The position numbers were made by a program, and so were the translations under genes. A DNA stretch of 64,000 bases, from contig NZ_QRGA01000001.1 of the NCBI RefSeq assembly GCF_003367175.1, positions 310,001 to 374,000 on the forward strand, read 5' to 3'. This stretch comes from Trinickia dinghuensis. GTDB lineage: Bacteria > Pseudomonadota > Gammaproteobacteria > Burkholderiales > Burkholderiaceae. The notes under the pieces are model-generated. The model had not been told where the DNA came from, made no database searches, and saw only the letters and a program-made list of their open reading frames with translations. Positions 16,781 to 27,061 of the stretch are shown here, piece by piece (position 1 is the first letter of the stretch; each line of letters begins with the position of its first letter).

Positions 16781-16855
16781 GTACGACCCTATGCACACCC
16801 AATCCGTGCGGGGCGGCACGTCTTACCACTTCGCCCCCAAGTGCGAGGCAAGACC

Positions 16856-19800
16856 ATGAAAATCTTCGGCAGATCGTCGACCACCGACACCGGCCAGGCC
16901 GCATCCCCGACCGGCAACGGCACCCGCACGGGCGCTTCGCGCTCGAACGCGAAGCGCTCCATCGGCAATATGTTTTCCAAGCTGACGAACTTTGGAAGCA
17001 CGTCGGGGAATTCATCCTCACGGACCGGGAATAACGCCCAACGTCGACAACCGGCCGCGCAATTTGTCAGTACTGCTGAAAGTCGCGGCGCCACCTCGCG
17101 TCGATCCGACGACGAAGATATCAGCGTCAAGGTCGCCCGCATCGTTTCGCAAAAAAGCCTGCACCGCGACGGCGATCGAGCCGGCTCTTCCAGCACCGCA
17201 GAGCCGCAGCCCACGCTAGCGCATTTCATCGCGCCGGATCTCGGCATCTCGCCGGAGGGGCCTGCCCCGAGAAAACGACACGGCTTCTCCCGCTTTTTCG
17301 CGCGCAGTCGGGCACCGTCTAGTCAGGCACCCAACGTACCCGTACGAAATGAGCAGCCGCCTGTTTCGCCGCAAATTTCCATCCCCCGTGAAGACCCGAT
17401 CGGAGAACTTGTCGGCTGGCTCAACGATGGGCGCATCGCGGCCGCGCCCCCCATGAACATCACGGCGAACGAACAGAGCGAGTCATCGCGCGAATCGCAC
17501 GCATCGCACGCATCGAATGTATCGAACGCATCGGACGCATCGGACGCATCGGACGCATCGAACCTATCCGACGTCTCCCGCAAATCGCAAACATCGAATA
17601 CCCAACCAACGCAGCACGACACCGACCGCCCAGTTTTCGATGAGGCGGACGGCGACGACGACGGTGTTCGAATCGACCTCGATCTCGGCGAAATTCACAC
17701 ACCGCCGGCCGCCTTGCAGGCCGAGAACGATCGAATTACGCAAGCCACCCCTTCTGAATCGAGCGCTTCGCACCGCAGCGAATCCGGCTCGCACGACATC
17801 CACGTCGGCACCGCCACGCCCGAGCCGCCCCCGGAAGATCCCGGCACGAGCGTCACGGCTCGGCGTACGGGGCTCGGCAAACTCAAGGAAGCGCTCAACG
17901 GATTGCGCAAACATGCCGCGGACGAAGCGTACGTCCACGGCTTCGGCATCTCGTCGACGAGCTTATCCCTAACGCCGTTCTCGACGAACACGCGCACGGC
18001 GCGCGCGAAGCCGTTTACCGGCGTCGTTCGCGAGGGCGACGCGGCCATCGAATCGCACAAGCGCTTAGCCGATCTGCCCGGCGGCACACCGCCAGCCGTG
18101 CTGCACGAAAGCGCGGTCGTCAAGGGACTCGAACACAAGCACGCGCTCGACGAATTGTTTCTCGACGAAAGTTTCCTGCCCGGTACGGACCGCCGCCAAC
18201 TGATCGACTCGATCAAGCAAGCCGCTGAGGACAAGCAGCTGACGCCGCTCGAGACAACGAGCCTCGCGCAGGCACTGCACATTGCGTTCGCCCGCACGCC
18301 CGATCGCCCGCGCGACACGGCATACGATCCCGCATACGACGCCGCCCACGATGCACGTGCGGCGCTGCAGTCGTTGCCGCAAACGAATCTGCTCGACGCG
18401 CTGCGCGACAATGCCGAGCCCGTGCAGCGCGCCGACTATGACGCCGATCGAGCCTGGGCGCTCGCGCAGGAACTCGTTCATATTCCCGGGGGCGTCGGCG
18501 CGAGCCTGCTCGAAAAGCTCACGCCGCAAACCGCCCGCCCTGCCGGCACGCATGCCTCCGTCGTCGAAAAGGATCGAATGCTCGTGGGCGTACTGCTGAA
18601 GGCATCGCAGCAAGCCGTGCGCGAGGCCCGCTATTCGGCCGGAGAAAAGAAAGACGGTAAGGTGTTCGGCGTCTTCTCCCGCCCATCGCGCCAGGTAGGG
18701 AACGCGCAATCGCCCTCGCCGGACGGCCCGCGCATGCTCGCGCACGATCCCGCTTCGATCTTCGCCGACGGCGCGCTGCACGTTGCAATCGCCGAAGCCG
18801 GCGAAGGCAACTGGCCCGGCCGCGGCAACACGCCAGTACCGAGCGGCCTTTCGCTCGCGCAAAAGGCGATGCTCGCGGTCAAGGAGGAACTGGCCGAAAT
18901 CGACGCGCACGTTGCAGGCGATACGACGCGCGGCACCGCCTTCAACAAAGGCACGCACGGCTGCCGCTTTGCGATTTCGATGATACGCGGCGACATGCTG
19001 ACCGATCAGACGCGCGAGCCGAGCGGTGCTCACAGCCAATTCGGCCTCGCCGAGGCGCGACTCGGCAAGAGTGTCGGCAAGCATCTGGACCGCGCGATGC
19101 GCCGCCCCGCGGCTTGGAACAACTTCGTCGGCTCCCTCAAGGAGCTGGGGCGGTACGTAGGCGTCTACAAGAACAAGAGCCCGTTCAACACCTACAACCG
19201 GCTCGCCGAAAGCGACGGCGGACGCGGCATGGACGTCGGCAACCGCGGCGGCACGCACGTCGGCCGCGCGTTCCGCGACATGATCGACAAGGTCGAGGCA
19301 ACGATCGACGAACGGCCGACGCTAGCCCAAGACGCGGCCGGCGGCGACGAGCAAGCGCTGCGGCTGCTCGTACGCTCGTCGATCATGAAAACGACGAAGG
19401 CTGAAACGGTCATGCTGCCGCGCTTCGCACAGCCCGGTGTGCTGACTGACCTCTCGCAGGAGAAGGTCGCAGGCGACGTCGCGGCGAAGCTGGCGAGTTC
19501 CGGCACCGCGCCCGATGAAGCGACGCACGCCAAGATCGCGGCCATGGTGGCCGAAGAGAACCAGCCCCTGACCGCGCAAAAGCTAGGCCAATGGGCCGCG
19601 GCCGTCGGCGGCCCCGCCGATGCGGACGCGCTGAAGGAGATCGCGAGCAACACGGCCGCCGACCACCCGTGGCGGGCGTTCGCCCAATCGTTCGAGCACG
19701 CGGAAAACCCGAGCGGCGTCGCCTCCATCGATACCCCCTCGCTGCGCGGCAAGTCGCGAGAGGAAGTCGCCGACATTCTCGCGAAGATCGTCGCGGCCGA

Positions 19801-21193
19801 AGAACTCGGCTCGGGCTTTGCGTTCGACAGCGCCGGCAACGTACAAGGCACGACGAAGAACGTCAGCGGGCTCATCTCACGCGCGGCGATGCACTTCATC
19901 GGCAGCGTCCACCTTGACCTGGGCGGCGGCAAGATACGTACGGTGCGCTTCGAATCGCTGACGAGCACCGACCGTAGTCAATTGCGTGTCAGCGTCACGA
20001 CGCTCAAGCGCGGTCAAGCCGGCGTGGGCGGCACTGTCGGCCACTTCACCGGTCATGACCATCCGGTCACACTCGGCGGTGGCATGGATGTCGGCGGCGC
20101 CTACGAGGTCGTGCATCAGGAAGGCGCCGTACTCGGCTTTCCGCGCAATCTCTCAGGCGGGGTGTTGGGCGATCGTGCGCTCAACGAGAAGAAGGGGCAA
20201 CTCGTCAAGCTGCTTGTGCTCGGCGGCGAACTCGAGGGCCACGCGCAGCCGGCCAACGAGGAAGACCGGAAGTCGCTGATCAAATCCGCCTATCAGGCAT
20301 TCGGCGACGACCTGTCGATCGGCTTCTACGAAATGGATCAATCCGACACGCAAGGCACGCTCAGCGTGAACGGCAGCGCCGGGGTCCGCTTCGATCACTT
20401 CAAACTCTCCACGCCGACACTGGGCGCGAGCGGCAAGGCGCAAGGCACGACGATTCGCTACCGAGATCAATCGGGATTCCTAAAGACCGAATGGAAAACC
20501 GATTCGTCGTCGTACAACGCATCGTTCCAAGCCTCGCTGGCAGGGTTGAACGGCTATGACGAGATCCCGACGGACCCGGGCGATCCGGGTGCCTCGGTGA
20601 TGACCTCGGTCGCCCCGTTCCTTTCCGGTTCCGCGCAGTTCTTCCGCTTCGGCGTAGCCGATCGGCACGTACAGATCATGCAGGACGGCAAGGAGCTGGC
20701 GACGAGCTTTGCCACGCGCACGTTCCAGGCGCCGATTTCATTCCTGCACGAGTTCGGGCAGAGCGTCGACAAGTATGCCGACGAGAAAGCGAAGAAATAC
20801 TTCGGGGACGAATACGGAAAGGGCGGCCGCGTACGGGAGAACCTCGTCGCTCGCGAAAAGGCGCGCATGCTGGAGTTCGTCGATCATTACTTGAAGCAGC
20901 GCGATTTGACCGCAACGCCGCAGCTCTACACGGAGTTCGGCGACAACGTCGATATCGCCAACAAGCTGCGCGCGGCCGCCTACATGGCGGATCGAATGGG
21001 CGACAAGGACACAGCGAAAGCCGCGCGTCAGGAAATCGACGCGATTCACAGCGATCAGAAATACCGCGAGGGCCGCTTCTTGACGAACTTGCAGGTGCAG
21101 CAGGACGGGCGGCAAGTGGGCGTGAACGGCATCGCCGGGCTGACCTACTCGCGCAACGACAATCGCGCGCAGCAAGTTCTGACGTTTACCTGA
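16856..21193 (+). CDS. Very large type III effector-like protein (possibly AWR/RipA class)
   Basis: A 1445-residue protein starting MKIFGRSSTTDTG at 16856, with GAGG 7 nt upstream. Residues 1-370 are low-complexity, Ser/Arg/Asp-rich and without signal peptide, including a 9-bp-repeat-encoded Ser-Ala-Ser/Asp tract (~212-239). Residues ~375-1000 are mainly helical; ~1000-1340 is rich in Gly and aromatic residues with a beta-type pattern; the C-terminus is helical. Size, N-terminus and neighbour support a type III effector. Best guess is the AWR (RipA) family, with HopAS1/XopZ or AvrE-type giants as alternatives; none could be verified. It follows the PIP-controlled gene by 121 nt and has no own box visible, so it probably shares that promoter by readthrough of the hairpin. 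Confidence 0.6.
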   Translation: MKIFGRSSTTDTGQAASPTGNGTRTGASRSNAKRSIGNMFSKLTNFGSTSGNSSSRTGNNAQRRQPAAQFVSTAESRGATSRRSDDEDISVKVARIVSQKSLHRDGDRAGSSSTAEPQPTLAHFIAPDLGISPEGPAPRKRHGFSRFFARSRAPSSQAPNVPVRNEQPPVSPQISIPREDPIGELVGWLNDGRIAAAPPMNITANEQSESSRESHASHASNVSNASDASDASDASNLSDVSRKSQTSNTQPTQHDTDRPVFDEADGDDDGVRIDLDLGEIHTPPAALQAENDRITQATPSESSASHRSESGSHDIHVGTATPEPPPEDPGTSVTARRTGLGKLKEALNGLRKHAADEAYVHGFGISSTSLSLTPFSTNTRTARAKPFTGVVREGDAAIESHKRLADLPGGTPPAVLHESAVVKGLEHKHALDELFLDESFLPGTDRRQLIDSIKQAAEDKQLTPLETTSLAQALHIAFARTPDRPRDTAYDPAYDAAHDARAALQSLPQTNLLDALRDNAEPVQRADYDADRAWALAQELVHIPGGVGASLLEKLTPQTARPAGTHASVVEKDRMLVGVLLKASQQAVREARYSAGEKKDGKVFGVFSRPSRQVGNAQSPSPDGPRMLAHDPASIFADGALHVAIAEAGEGNWPGRGNTPVPSGLSLAQKAMLAVKEELAEIDAHVAGDTTRGTAFNKGTHGCRFAISMIRGDMLTDQTREPSGAHSQFGLAEARLGKSVGKHLDRAMRRPAAWNNFVGSLKELGRYVGVYKNKSPFNTYNRLAESDGGRGMDVGNRGGTHVGRAFRDMIDKVEATIDERPTLAQDAAGGDEQALRLLVRSSIMKTTKAETVMLPRFAQPGVLTDLSQEKVAGDVAAKLASSGTAPDEATHAKIAAMVAEENQPLTAQKLGQWAAAVGGPADADALKEIASNTAADHPWRAFAQSFEHAENPSGVASIDTPSLRGKSREEVADILAKIVAAEELGSGFAFDSAGNVQGTTKNVSGLISRAAMHFIGSVHLDLGGGKIRTVRFESLTSTDRSQLRVSVTTLKRGQAGVGGTVGHFTGHDHPVTLGGGMDVGGAYEVVHQEGAVLGFPRNLSGGVLGDRALNEKKGQLVKLLVLGGELEGHAQPANEEDRKSLIKSAYQAFGDDLSIGFYEMDQSDTQGTLSVNGSAGVRFDHFKLSTPTLGASGKAQGTTIRYRDQSGFLKTEWKTDSSSYNASFQASLAGLNGYDEIPTDPGDPGASVMTSVAPFLSGSAQFFRFGVADRHVQIMQDGKELATSFATRTFQAPISFLHEFGQSVDKYADEKAKKYFGDEYGKGGRVRENLVAREKARMLEFVDHYLKQRDLTATPQLYTEFGDNVDIANKLRAAAYMADRMGDKDTAKAARQEIDAIHSDQKYREGRFLTNLQVQQDGRQVGVNGIAGLTYSRNDNRAQQVLTFT
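17491..17571 (+). repeat. In-frame 9-bp tandem repeat inside the large effector gene
   Basis: About nine units of the form CGCATCGGA/CGCATCGAA run without break, three consecutive copies at 17527-17553 being identical. They encode Ser-His/Asn/Asp-Ala triplets. Because the unit is a multiple of three, copy-number change would lengthen or shorten the linker without a frameshift. Confidence 0.8.
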
Positions 21194-21447
21194 CGATAGG
21201 AATTCGCGGATTCTTCGATCGGAAAATCCCTACGCCGGCAACGCGCAAAAAGCCCTGATAGCCTTTGCCGGCGTGCCTTCCACCGATATCAACTTTCTTT
21301 ATACCTCGAATTTATTTTTCTTCCTGGACGCCTGAAGGTTTGCACTTTCACAATCCGCCCAACAGAACGATGGTCGATGATCGGCTCGACAAATCCGCCC
21401 GCCGGCAGCCATCTATCGTGGACAGAAGAGGATCGAGGAGCGACGCG

Positions 21448-24400
21448 ATGGAAATGAAACCGCAAACGAACGAAGCAAACGAGGCAGCGCGAGAAATGAC
21501 GGCGCACGACGAGCGCTGGCAATTTTGGGTCGATCGCGGAGGTACGTTCACCGATATCGTCGCGCGCAAGCCCAACGGCGATCTCGTGACGCACAAGCTG
21601 CTCTCCGAAAACCCCGATCGCTATCGCGACGCCGTGGTGCAAGGCATGAAGGATCTGCTCGGCATCGCATCCGACGAAGCGCTGCCGCAAGCGCGCATCG
21701 AAGTCGTCAAGATGGGCACGACCGTCGCGACGAACGCGCTGCTCGAACGCAAAGGCGCACGCACGTTGCTCGCGATCACCAAGGGTTTCGCCGATCAACT
21801 GCGCATCGGCTACCAGGAACGTCCCGACATTTTCGCGCGGCATATCGAACTGCCGTCGCAGATGTACGAGCGCGTCGTCGAAATCGACGAACGCGTCGAC
21901 GCACAAGGCACGCTGCTGCGGCCGCTCGATGAAGTGGCCACACGTGCCGCATTGATGGACGCGCATGCCGCCGGCATCACCTCGATCGCCATCGTCCTGA
22001 TGCACGGCTATCGCTTCCATGCCCACGAGTTGCGCGTCGCGGCGATCGCACGCGAATGCGGCTTCACGCAGATCTCGGTCAGCCACCTGGTGAGCCCGCT
22101 CATGAAGCTCGTCGGCCGCGGCGATACGACGGTCGTCGATGCCTATCTGTCTCCCGTGCTGCGCGATTACGTCGAGCGCGTGATGCAGCATACGGGCGCT
22201 GTGCGGCTCATGTTCATGCAGTCGAGCGGTGGCCTCGTCGACGCAACACGCTTCCGCGGCAAGGACGCGATCCTGTCCGGCCCGGCGGGCGGTATCGTCG
22301 GCGCGGTCAAGACCTGCGAAGCCGTCGGCGAGCGCAAGGTCATCGGCTTCGACATGGGCGGCACCTCGACGGACGTCGCGCACTACGACGGCGCGTACGA
22401 GCGCGTGTTCGAAACGCAGGTGGCCGGCGTACGCGTGCGCGCGCCGATGATGGACCTCCATACCGTCGCGGCGGGCGGCGGCTCGATTTGCAGCTTTGAA
22501 AACGGCCGCTTCAAGGTCGGGCCCGAATCGGCCGGTGCGCACCCCGGTCCGGCGAGCTACCGCAACGGCGGCCCGCTGACCGTCACCGATTGCAACGTCA
22601 TGCTCGGCCGCGTGCAAGCGGAGCACTTCCCGCATGTCTTCGGCCCGAATGGCGATCTGCCGCTCGACGTCGAGGTCGTGCGCCGGAAATTTGCCGAACT
22701 CGCGCTGCAAGTTGAACGTGAAACGGGGCGGTTGATGAGCCCGCAAGGCGTGGCCGAAGGCTTTCTTGCAGTGGCCGTCGACAACATGGCGCAAGCGATC
22801 AAGACGATCTCCGTCGAGCGCGGCCATGACGTGTCGGATTACGCACTCTGCGCGTTCGGCGGCGCGGGCGGCCAGCACGCCTGCGAGGTGGCCGATGCGC
22901 TCGGCATGAAGCGCATCGCGCTGCATCCGTTCGCCGGCGTGCTGTCGGCCTTCGGCATGGGTCTCGCCGATCTGAACGTCATGCGCGAACGCGCGGTCGA
23001 AACGGTGGTGGAGCCGGCAACGGTCGCGGAATTGCGTGGCTTCTACGACGCGCTCGAAACCGAAGCGCTCGACGAACTGACGGCGCAGCACATTCCGAGC
23101 GACCGCGCGCGCGTCACGCGAGCGGCACGGCTCAAGTATCAAAACACCGATTCGACGCTCGAAGTCCCGTTCGGCGACGAAGCCTCGATGGTGCAGGCAT
23201 TCGAAACGCTCCATCGCAAGCGCTTCGGCTTCGTGATGCCGGGCAAGCCGCTCATCATCGAATCGATCGTCGTCGAAGCCGTGGGCCTGACCGAGAAGCC
23301 GACGCTGAACAGCGCCACGTCGCTCAACGCGAACGACGCCCGGCACGACACGAATGCCGCGATGTTCATCGGCGGCCATACCTTGAGCGTCCCGCTGCAC
23401 GCACGCAGCGAACTGACGGTCGGTGCGCGCCTCGAAGGCCCCGCCCTCATCACCGAAGCCATTTCGACGATCGTGCTGCAGCCGGGCTGGTCGGCCACGC
23501 TGCTCGAAGACGGCACGCTGCGCATGGACCGCGATGCCGGTACGCAAGCGGATGCAACGTCTCAAACGGTGACGACGGCGCGGCATCCGGTCCACCTGGA
23601 GATCTTCAACAACATCTTCATGTCGATCGCGCAGCAGATGGGCGTCACGCTCGAAAAGACCTCGTACTCGGTCAACATGAAGGAGCGGCTCGACTTCTCG
23701 TGCGCCGTGTTCGACCAAGCCGGCGGCCTCATCGCGAATGCGCCTCACATCCCCGTTCACCTCGGCTCGATGAGCGACAGCGTGCTGAGCGTGATCCGCG
23801 AGCACGGGAAGACGATGCGCCGCGGCGATGTCTTCATGCTGAACGTGCCCTACAACGGCGGCACCCATTTGCCCGACATCACCGTCGTCATGCCGGTGTA
23901 CGGCGATGGCGATGCGCTGCTCTTTTACGTGGCCGCGCGCGGACACCACGGCGACGTCGGCGGCATCACGCCGGGATCGATGCCGCCCAACAGCACGACC
24001 ATCGAGGAAGAAGGCGTGCTGCTCGACAACGTCAAGATTGTGGCCGAGGGGACCTTTCTCGAAGCGCCGGTGCGCGGGCTGTTCTGCACCGGCCCGTATC
24101 CGAGCCGCAACGTCGACCAGAACATCGCCGATCTGACGGCGCAAATCGCCGCCTGCGAATGCGGTGCGACCGAACTGCTGCGCGCGGTCAAGCGCTACGG
24201 CGCGGACGTCGTGCTCGCCTATATGGGCCACGTGCAGGACAACGCCGAGGACGCCGTTCGCAACGCGATCTCCAAGCTCGACGACGGCGAATTCGCCTAC
24301 GAGATGGACGACGGCGCCGTGATCCGCGTGAAGGTGTCGATCGACCGCACGCGCCGCCAGGCCCGCGTCGATTTCACCGGCACGAGCGAGCAGCGCGCGA

Positions 24401-25110
24401 CGAACTTCAACGCGCCGATGTCGGTATGCAAGGCGGCCGTGCTCTACGTGTTCCGTACGCTGCTGACCGAAGACATCCCGATGAACGAGGGTGTATTGCG
24501 CCCCGTCGACATCGTGATTCCGCAAGGCTCGATGCTCAATCCCGTGTATCCGGCCGCGGTCGTCGCGGGCAACGTCGAGGTGTCGCAATCGATCACCGAT
24601 GCGCTCTACGGCGCGCTTCGCGTGATGGCCGGCTCGCAAGGCACGATGAACAACTTCACGTTCGGCGACGAATCGCAGCAGTACTACGAGACGATCGCGG
24701 GCGGCTCGGGCGCCGGCAGCACGCACCCCGGCACGTCGGCCGTGCAAACGCACATGACGAATTCGCGCATGACCGATCCCGAAGTGATCGAGTGGCGCTT
24801 CCCCGTCATCGTCGAGGAGCACGCAATCCGCCGGGGTAGCGGCGGTGCCGGTCAACATGCGGGCGGCAACGGCGCGGTGCGCCGGATCCGTTTCACGCGG
24901 ACGATGACGGCGAATATCCTCGCCAATCGCCGCCGCGTGCCGCCGTTCGGCCTGGCCGGCGGCGAAACGGGCAGCGTCGGGCGCAACTGGATCGAGCGCG
25001 CCGACGGCGAGATCGACCAATTCGGCGCGACGCATACGGCGACGGTCAACCCCGGCGACGTGTTCGTCATCGAAACCCCCGGCGGCGGCGGATACGGCCA
25101 CGCGGCGTAA
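21448..25110 (+). CDS. Fused HyuA-HyuB hydantoinase/5-oxoprolinase
   Basis: A 1220-residue enzyme, close to the length of single-chain ATP-dependent 5-oxoprolinases. The HyuA half (to ~ residue 700) opens with the actin-like ATP motif [13 protein letters not shown] and has a second, [16 protein letters not shown]; the HyuB half starts near [20 protein letters not shown] and ends with the Gly-rich [17 protein letters not shown]. The ATG at 21448 has GAGGAG 7 nt upstream; in-frame codons back to 21265 lack this. It should hydrolyse 5-oxo-L-proline to glutamate with ATP, or a related cyclic imide. The next two genes encode a DUF969/DUF979 transporter annotated for 5-oxoproline, which supports that substrate over hydantoins. 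Confidence 0.85.
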   Translation: MEMKPQTNEANEAAREMTAHDERWQFWVDRGGTFTDIVARKPNGDLVTHKLLSENPDRYRDAVVQGMKDLLGIASDEALPQARIEVVKMGTTVATNALLERKGARTLLAITKGFADQLRIGYQERPDIFARHIELPSQMYERVVEIDERVDAQGTLLRPLDEVATRAALMDAHAAGITSIAIVLMHGYRFHAHELRVAAIARECGFTQISVSHLVSPLMKLVGRGDTTVVDAYLSPVLRDYVERVMQHTGAVRLMFMQSSGGLVDATRFRGKDAILSGPAGGIVGAVKTCEAVGERKVIGFDMGGTSTDVAHYDGAYERVFETQVAGVRVRAPMMDLHTVAAGGGSICSFENGRFKVGPESAGAHPGPASYRNGGPLTVTDCNVMLGRVQAEHFPHVFGPNGDLPLDVEVVRRKFAELALQVERETGRLMSPQGVAEGFLAVAVDNMAQAIKTISVERGHDVSDYALCAFGGAGGQHACEVADALGMKRIALHPFAGVLSAFGMGLADLNVMRERAVETVVEPATVAELRGFYDALETEALDELTAQHIPSDRARVTRAARLKYQNTDSTLEVPFGDEASMVQAFETLHRKRFGFVMPGKPLIIESIVVEAVGLTEKPTLNSATSLNANDARHDTNAAMFIGGHTLSVPLHARSELTVGARLEGPALITEAISTIVLQPGWSATLLEDGTLRMDRDAGTQADATSQTVTTARHPVHLEIFNNIFMSIAQQMGVTLEKTSYSVNMKERLDFSCAVFDQAGGLIANAPHIPVHLGSMSDSVLSVIREHGKTMRRGDVFMLNVPYNGGTHLPDITVVMPVYGDGDALLFYVAARGHHGDVGGITPGSMPPNSTTIEEEGVLLDNVKIVAEGTFLEAPVRGLFCTGPYPSRNVDQNIADLTAQIAACECGATELLRAVKRYGADVVLAYMGHVQDNAEDAVRNAISKLDDGEFAYEMDDGAVIRVKVSIDRTRRQARVDFTGTSEQRATNFNAPMSVCKAAVLYVFRTLLTEDIPMNEGVLRPVDIVIPQGSMLNPVYPAAVVAGNVEVSQSITDALYGALRVMAGSQGTMNNFTFGDESQQYYETIAGGSGAGSTHPGTSAVQTHMTNSRMTDPEVIEWRFPVIVEEHAIRRGSGGAGQHAGGNGAVRRIRFTRTMTANILANRRRVPPFGLAGGETGSVGRNWIERADGEIDQFGATHTATVNPGDVFVIETPGGGGYGHAA

Positions 25111-25174
25111 GGGCTCATCGCGATTCACGGTTCCCATAACGACAAGCGCGAAGCACTCGACGCGCGACAAAAAC

Positions 25175-25197
25175 CGTCCCGCGCGCAACGCGGGACG
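25175..25197. terminator. 9-bp hairpin between oxoprolinase and transporter genes
   Basis: CGTCCCGCG (25175-25183), a 5-nt loop and CGCGGGACG (25189-25197) make a perfect GC-rich stem in the 116-nt gap before the DUF969 gene. With no U-tract it may tune, not end, expression of the downstream transporter genes. Confidence 0.4.
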
Positions 25198-25226
25198 ACA
25201 TCCACCCACTGCTCTGGAGGAGATCC

Positions 25227-26036
25227 ATGCAACACGCAGTGAATCTGTACCCGCTGATCGGCGTCGCCGTGATCATCGTCGGGTTTCTGTTACGTTTCAA
25301 TCCGATGCTGATCGTGGCGGTCTCCGCCATCGCCACCGGCTTTGCCGCGCATTTTCCGATCGACGGCGTTCTTGCCGCGATTGGAAGCGGTTTCGTGAAA
25401 ACGCGCGTCATTCCGCTCATCATCCTGCTGCCGCTCGCGGTCGTCGGCCTGCTCGAGCGGCATGGCTTGCGCGAACGCGCGCAAATCTGGATCTCGGGCA
25501 TCCGCGCCGCCACGCCGGGCCGCCTGCTGATGGTCTACCTGTTCATCCGTGAAATCACCGCGGCGCTCGGCTTGACCGGGCTGGGCGGCCACGCGCAGAT
25601 GGTCCGTCCGCTCGTCGCGCCGATGACGGAAGGCGCCGCGGAAGTGCGCTACGGCAAACTGACGGATGCGGTCCGCTACCGGCTGCGTGCGTTCGCGGCC
25701 GCCTGCGACAACGTCGGCCTGTTCTTCGGCGAGGACATCTTCGTCGCCTTCGGCGCCATCGTGCTGATGACGACGTTCCTCAAGGAAGCCGGCATCGTCG
25801 TCGCGCCGATGCACGTCGCGGTGTGGGGCATGCCTACCGCGCTCGCCGCCTTCATCATTCAAAGCATTCGCCTGCATCGGCTCGACGGGTGGCTCGCCCG
25901 CGTGACGGGCGGTGCGAAACCGGCCGCCAACGATACGGCCGCGACCGCCGCGACCGCCACGACTACGACAACCGCCGCCGAGCGCGATGCCGGCACCCGG
26001 GACACCACCGTCCGCACGCAAGGAGAAAACGCATGA
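25227..26036 (+). CDS. DUF969-family 5-oxoproline transporter subunit
   Basis: A 269-residue membrane protein of the DUF969 family. It begins with a hydrophobic helix (LYPLIGVAVIIVGFLLRFNP) and has further segments at ~35-55, ~65-85, ~105-130, ~165-185 and ~190-210, including REITAALGLTGLGGHAQMVRP, a conserved family region (split: REITAALGLTG, GLGGHAQMVRP). The last 45 residues are Thr/Ala-rich and probably cytoplasmic. GGAGGAGAT precedes the ATG. DUF969 and DUF979 proteins form a two-component permease, linked by gene context in many bacteria to 5-oxoprolinase. Here it follows the oxoprolinase and overlaps the DUF979 gene by 4 bp, so the three form an operon. Confidence 0.85.
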   Translation: MQHAVNLYPLIGVAVIIVGFLLRFNPMLIVAVSAIATGFAAHFPIDGVLAAIGSGFVKTRVIPLIILLPLAVVGLLERHGLRERAQIWISGIRAATPGRLLMVYLFIREITAALGLTGLGGHAQMVRPLVAPMTEGAAEVRYGKLTDAVRYRLRAFAAACDNVGLFFGEDIFVAFGAIVLMTTFLKEAGIVVAPMHVAVWGMPTALAAFIIQSIRLHRLDGWLARVTGGAKPAANDTAATAATATTTTTAAERDAGTRDTTVRTQGENA

Positions 26037-26983
26037 TCGTCTCGCTCAACGTGCTCTTTTGGCTGGTCGGCATCCTGCTGTTCGTCATCGGCGGGTTCAT
26101 CCTCAGCGATCGCGATCATCCCAAGCGCTTTCTCGCCGGCAGCTTCTGGATCGTCTACGGCATCGTCTTCCTCGTCGGCGAGCAATTGCCCGCGGATATC
26201 GTAGGCGTGCTCGTCGTCGCCATGGCGGTGGTCGCCGGCGTAGGCGGCGTGACCGGCGCGAAACCGAAGGTCCGCTCGGACGCAGAACGCCACACGAGCG
26301 CGCTGCGGCACGGCAACGCCTTGTTCCTGCCCGCGCTGACGATTCCGGTCATCACGGTGATCGGCACGCTGCTCGCGCCGCGGCTCGTATTCGGCGGCGT
26401 CGCGCTGATCGACCCGAAGAACGCCACGCTCGCCTCGTTCGGCATCGGCTGCGTGTTCGCGCTGATCTATGCGTGCGTGCTGACGCGCGATTCGGTCAAA
26501 CAATCGACGAAGGAAGCGCGACGCCTCGTCGATGCCCTGTCGTGGGCCGTCGTGCTGCCGCAGATGCTGGGCATGCTCGGCTTGGTGTTCGCCGATGCCG
26601 GCGTGGGCAAAGCGGTCGCACATCTGACGACGGCTTACATCGACCTCGACTACCGCTTGGTGGCCGTCATCGTCTACTGCGTGGGCATGGCGCTGTTCAC
26701 CGTGATCATGGGCAACGGCTTCGCCGCGTTCCCGGTCATGACGGGCGGCGTGGCCGTGCCGGTGCTGATGGGCGTCTTCCACGGCAACCCGGCGCCGATC
26801 GCCGCGATCGGCATGTTCTCGGGCTACTGCGGAACCCTATTGACGCCGATGGCCGCGAACTACAACATCGTTCCGGCCGCCCTGCTCGAACTGCCGGACA
26901 AGTACGGGGTGATTCGGGTGCAGGTGCCGACGGCGATCGTATTGCTGACCGTCAATATCATTCTGTTGTACACGTTCATGTAA
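26033..26983 (+). CDS. DUF979-family 5-oxoproline transporter subunit
   Basis: A 316-residue polytopic membrane protein of the DUF979 family with about nine hydrophobic segments, starting SLNVLFWLVGILLFVIGGFI. MGNGFAAFPVMTGGVAVPVL and GMFSGYCGTLLTPMAANYNI are conserved family segments that resemble ion-transporter re-entrant loops. The ATG at 26033 overlaps the DUF969 stop (ATGA), preceded by AGGAGAAAAC, showing coupled translation. With DUF969 it should import 5-oxoproline (pyroglutamate), a compound abundant in plant sap and formed from glutamine or glutathione, for hydrolysis by the upstream enzyme. Confidence 0.85.
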   Translation: MIVSLNVLFWLVGILLFVIGGFILSDRDHPKRFLAGSFWIVYGIVFLVGEQLPADIVGVLVVAMAVVAGVGGVTGAKPKVRSDAERHTSALRHGNALFLPALTIPVITVIGTLLAPRLVFGGVALIDPKNATLASFGIGCVFALIYACVLTRDSVKQSTKEARRLVDALSWAVVLPQMLGMLGLVFADAGVGKAVAHLTTAYIDLDYRLVAVIVYCVGMALFTVIMGNGFAAFPVMTGGVAVPVLMGVFHGNPAPIAAIGMFSGYCGTLLTPMAANYNIVPAALLELPDKYGVIRVQVPTAIVLLTVNIILLYTFM

Positions 26984-27061
26984 AGCCGGGCGCGAAAGCG
27001 AAGGCCGGGTTGCGCGTGCAGCATCGGCTTTCGCGTATTTCGATCGATGGTGGAGTGCAAG

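Noticed and set aside
18065..19258. A 397-codon antisense frame within the giant effector gene
   Set aside because: Typical GC-driven shadow of the sense gene, without domain features.
21289..25209. A 1306-codon open frame antisense to the oxoprolinase gene
   Set aside because: It arises from the strong third-position GC of the real gene, is Arg/His/Asp-rich without domain pattern and has no ribosome site.
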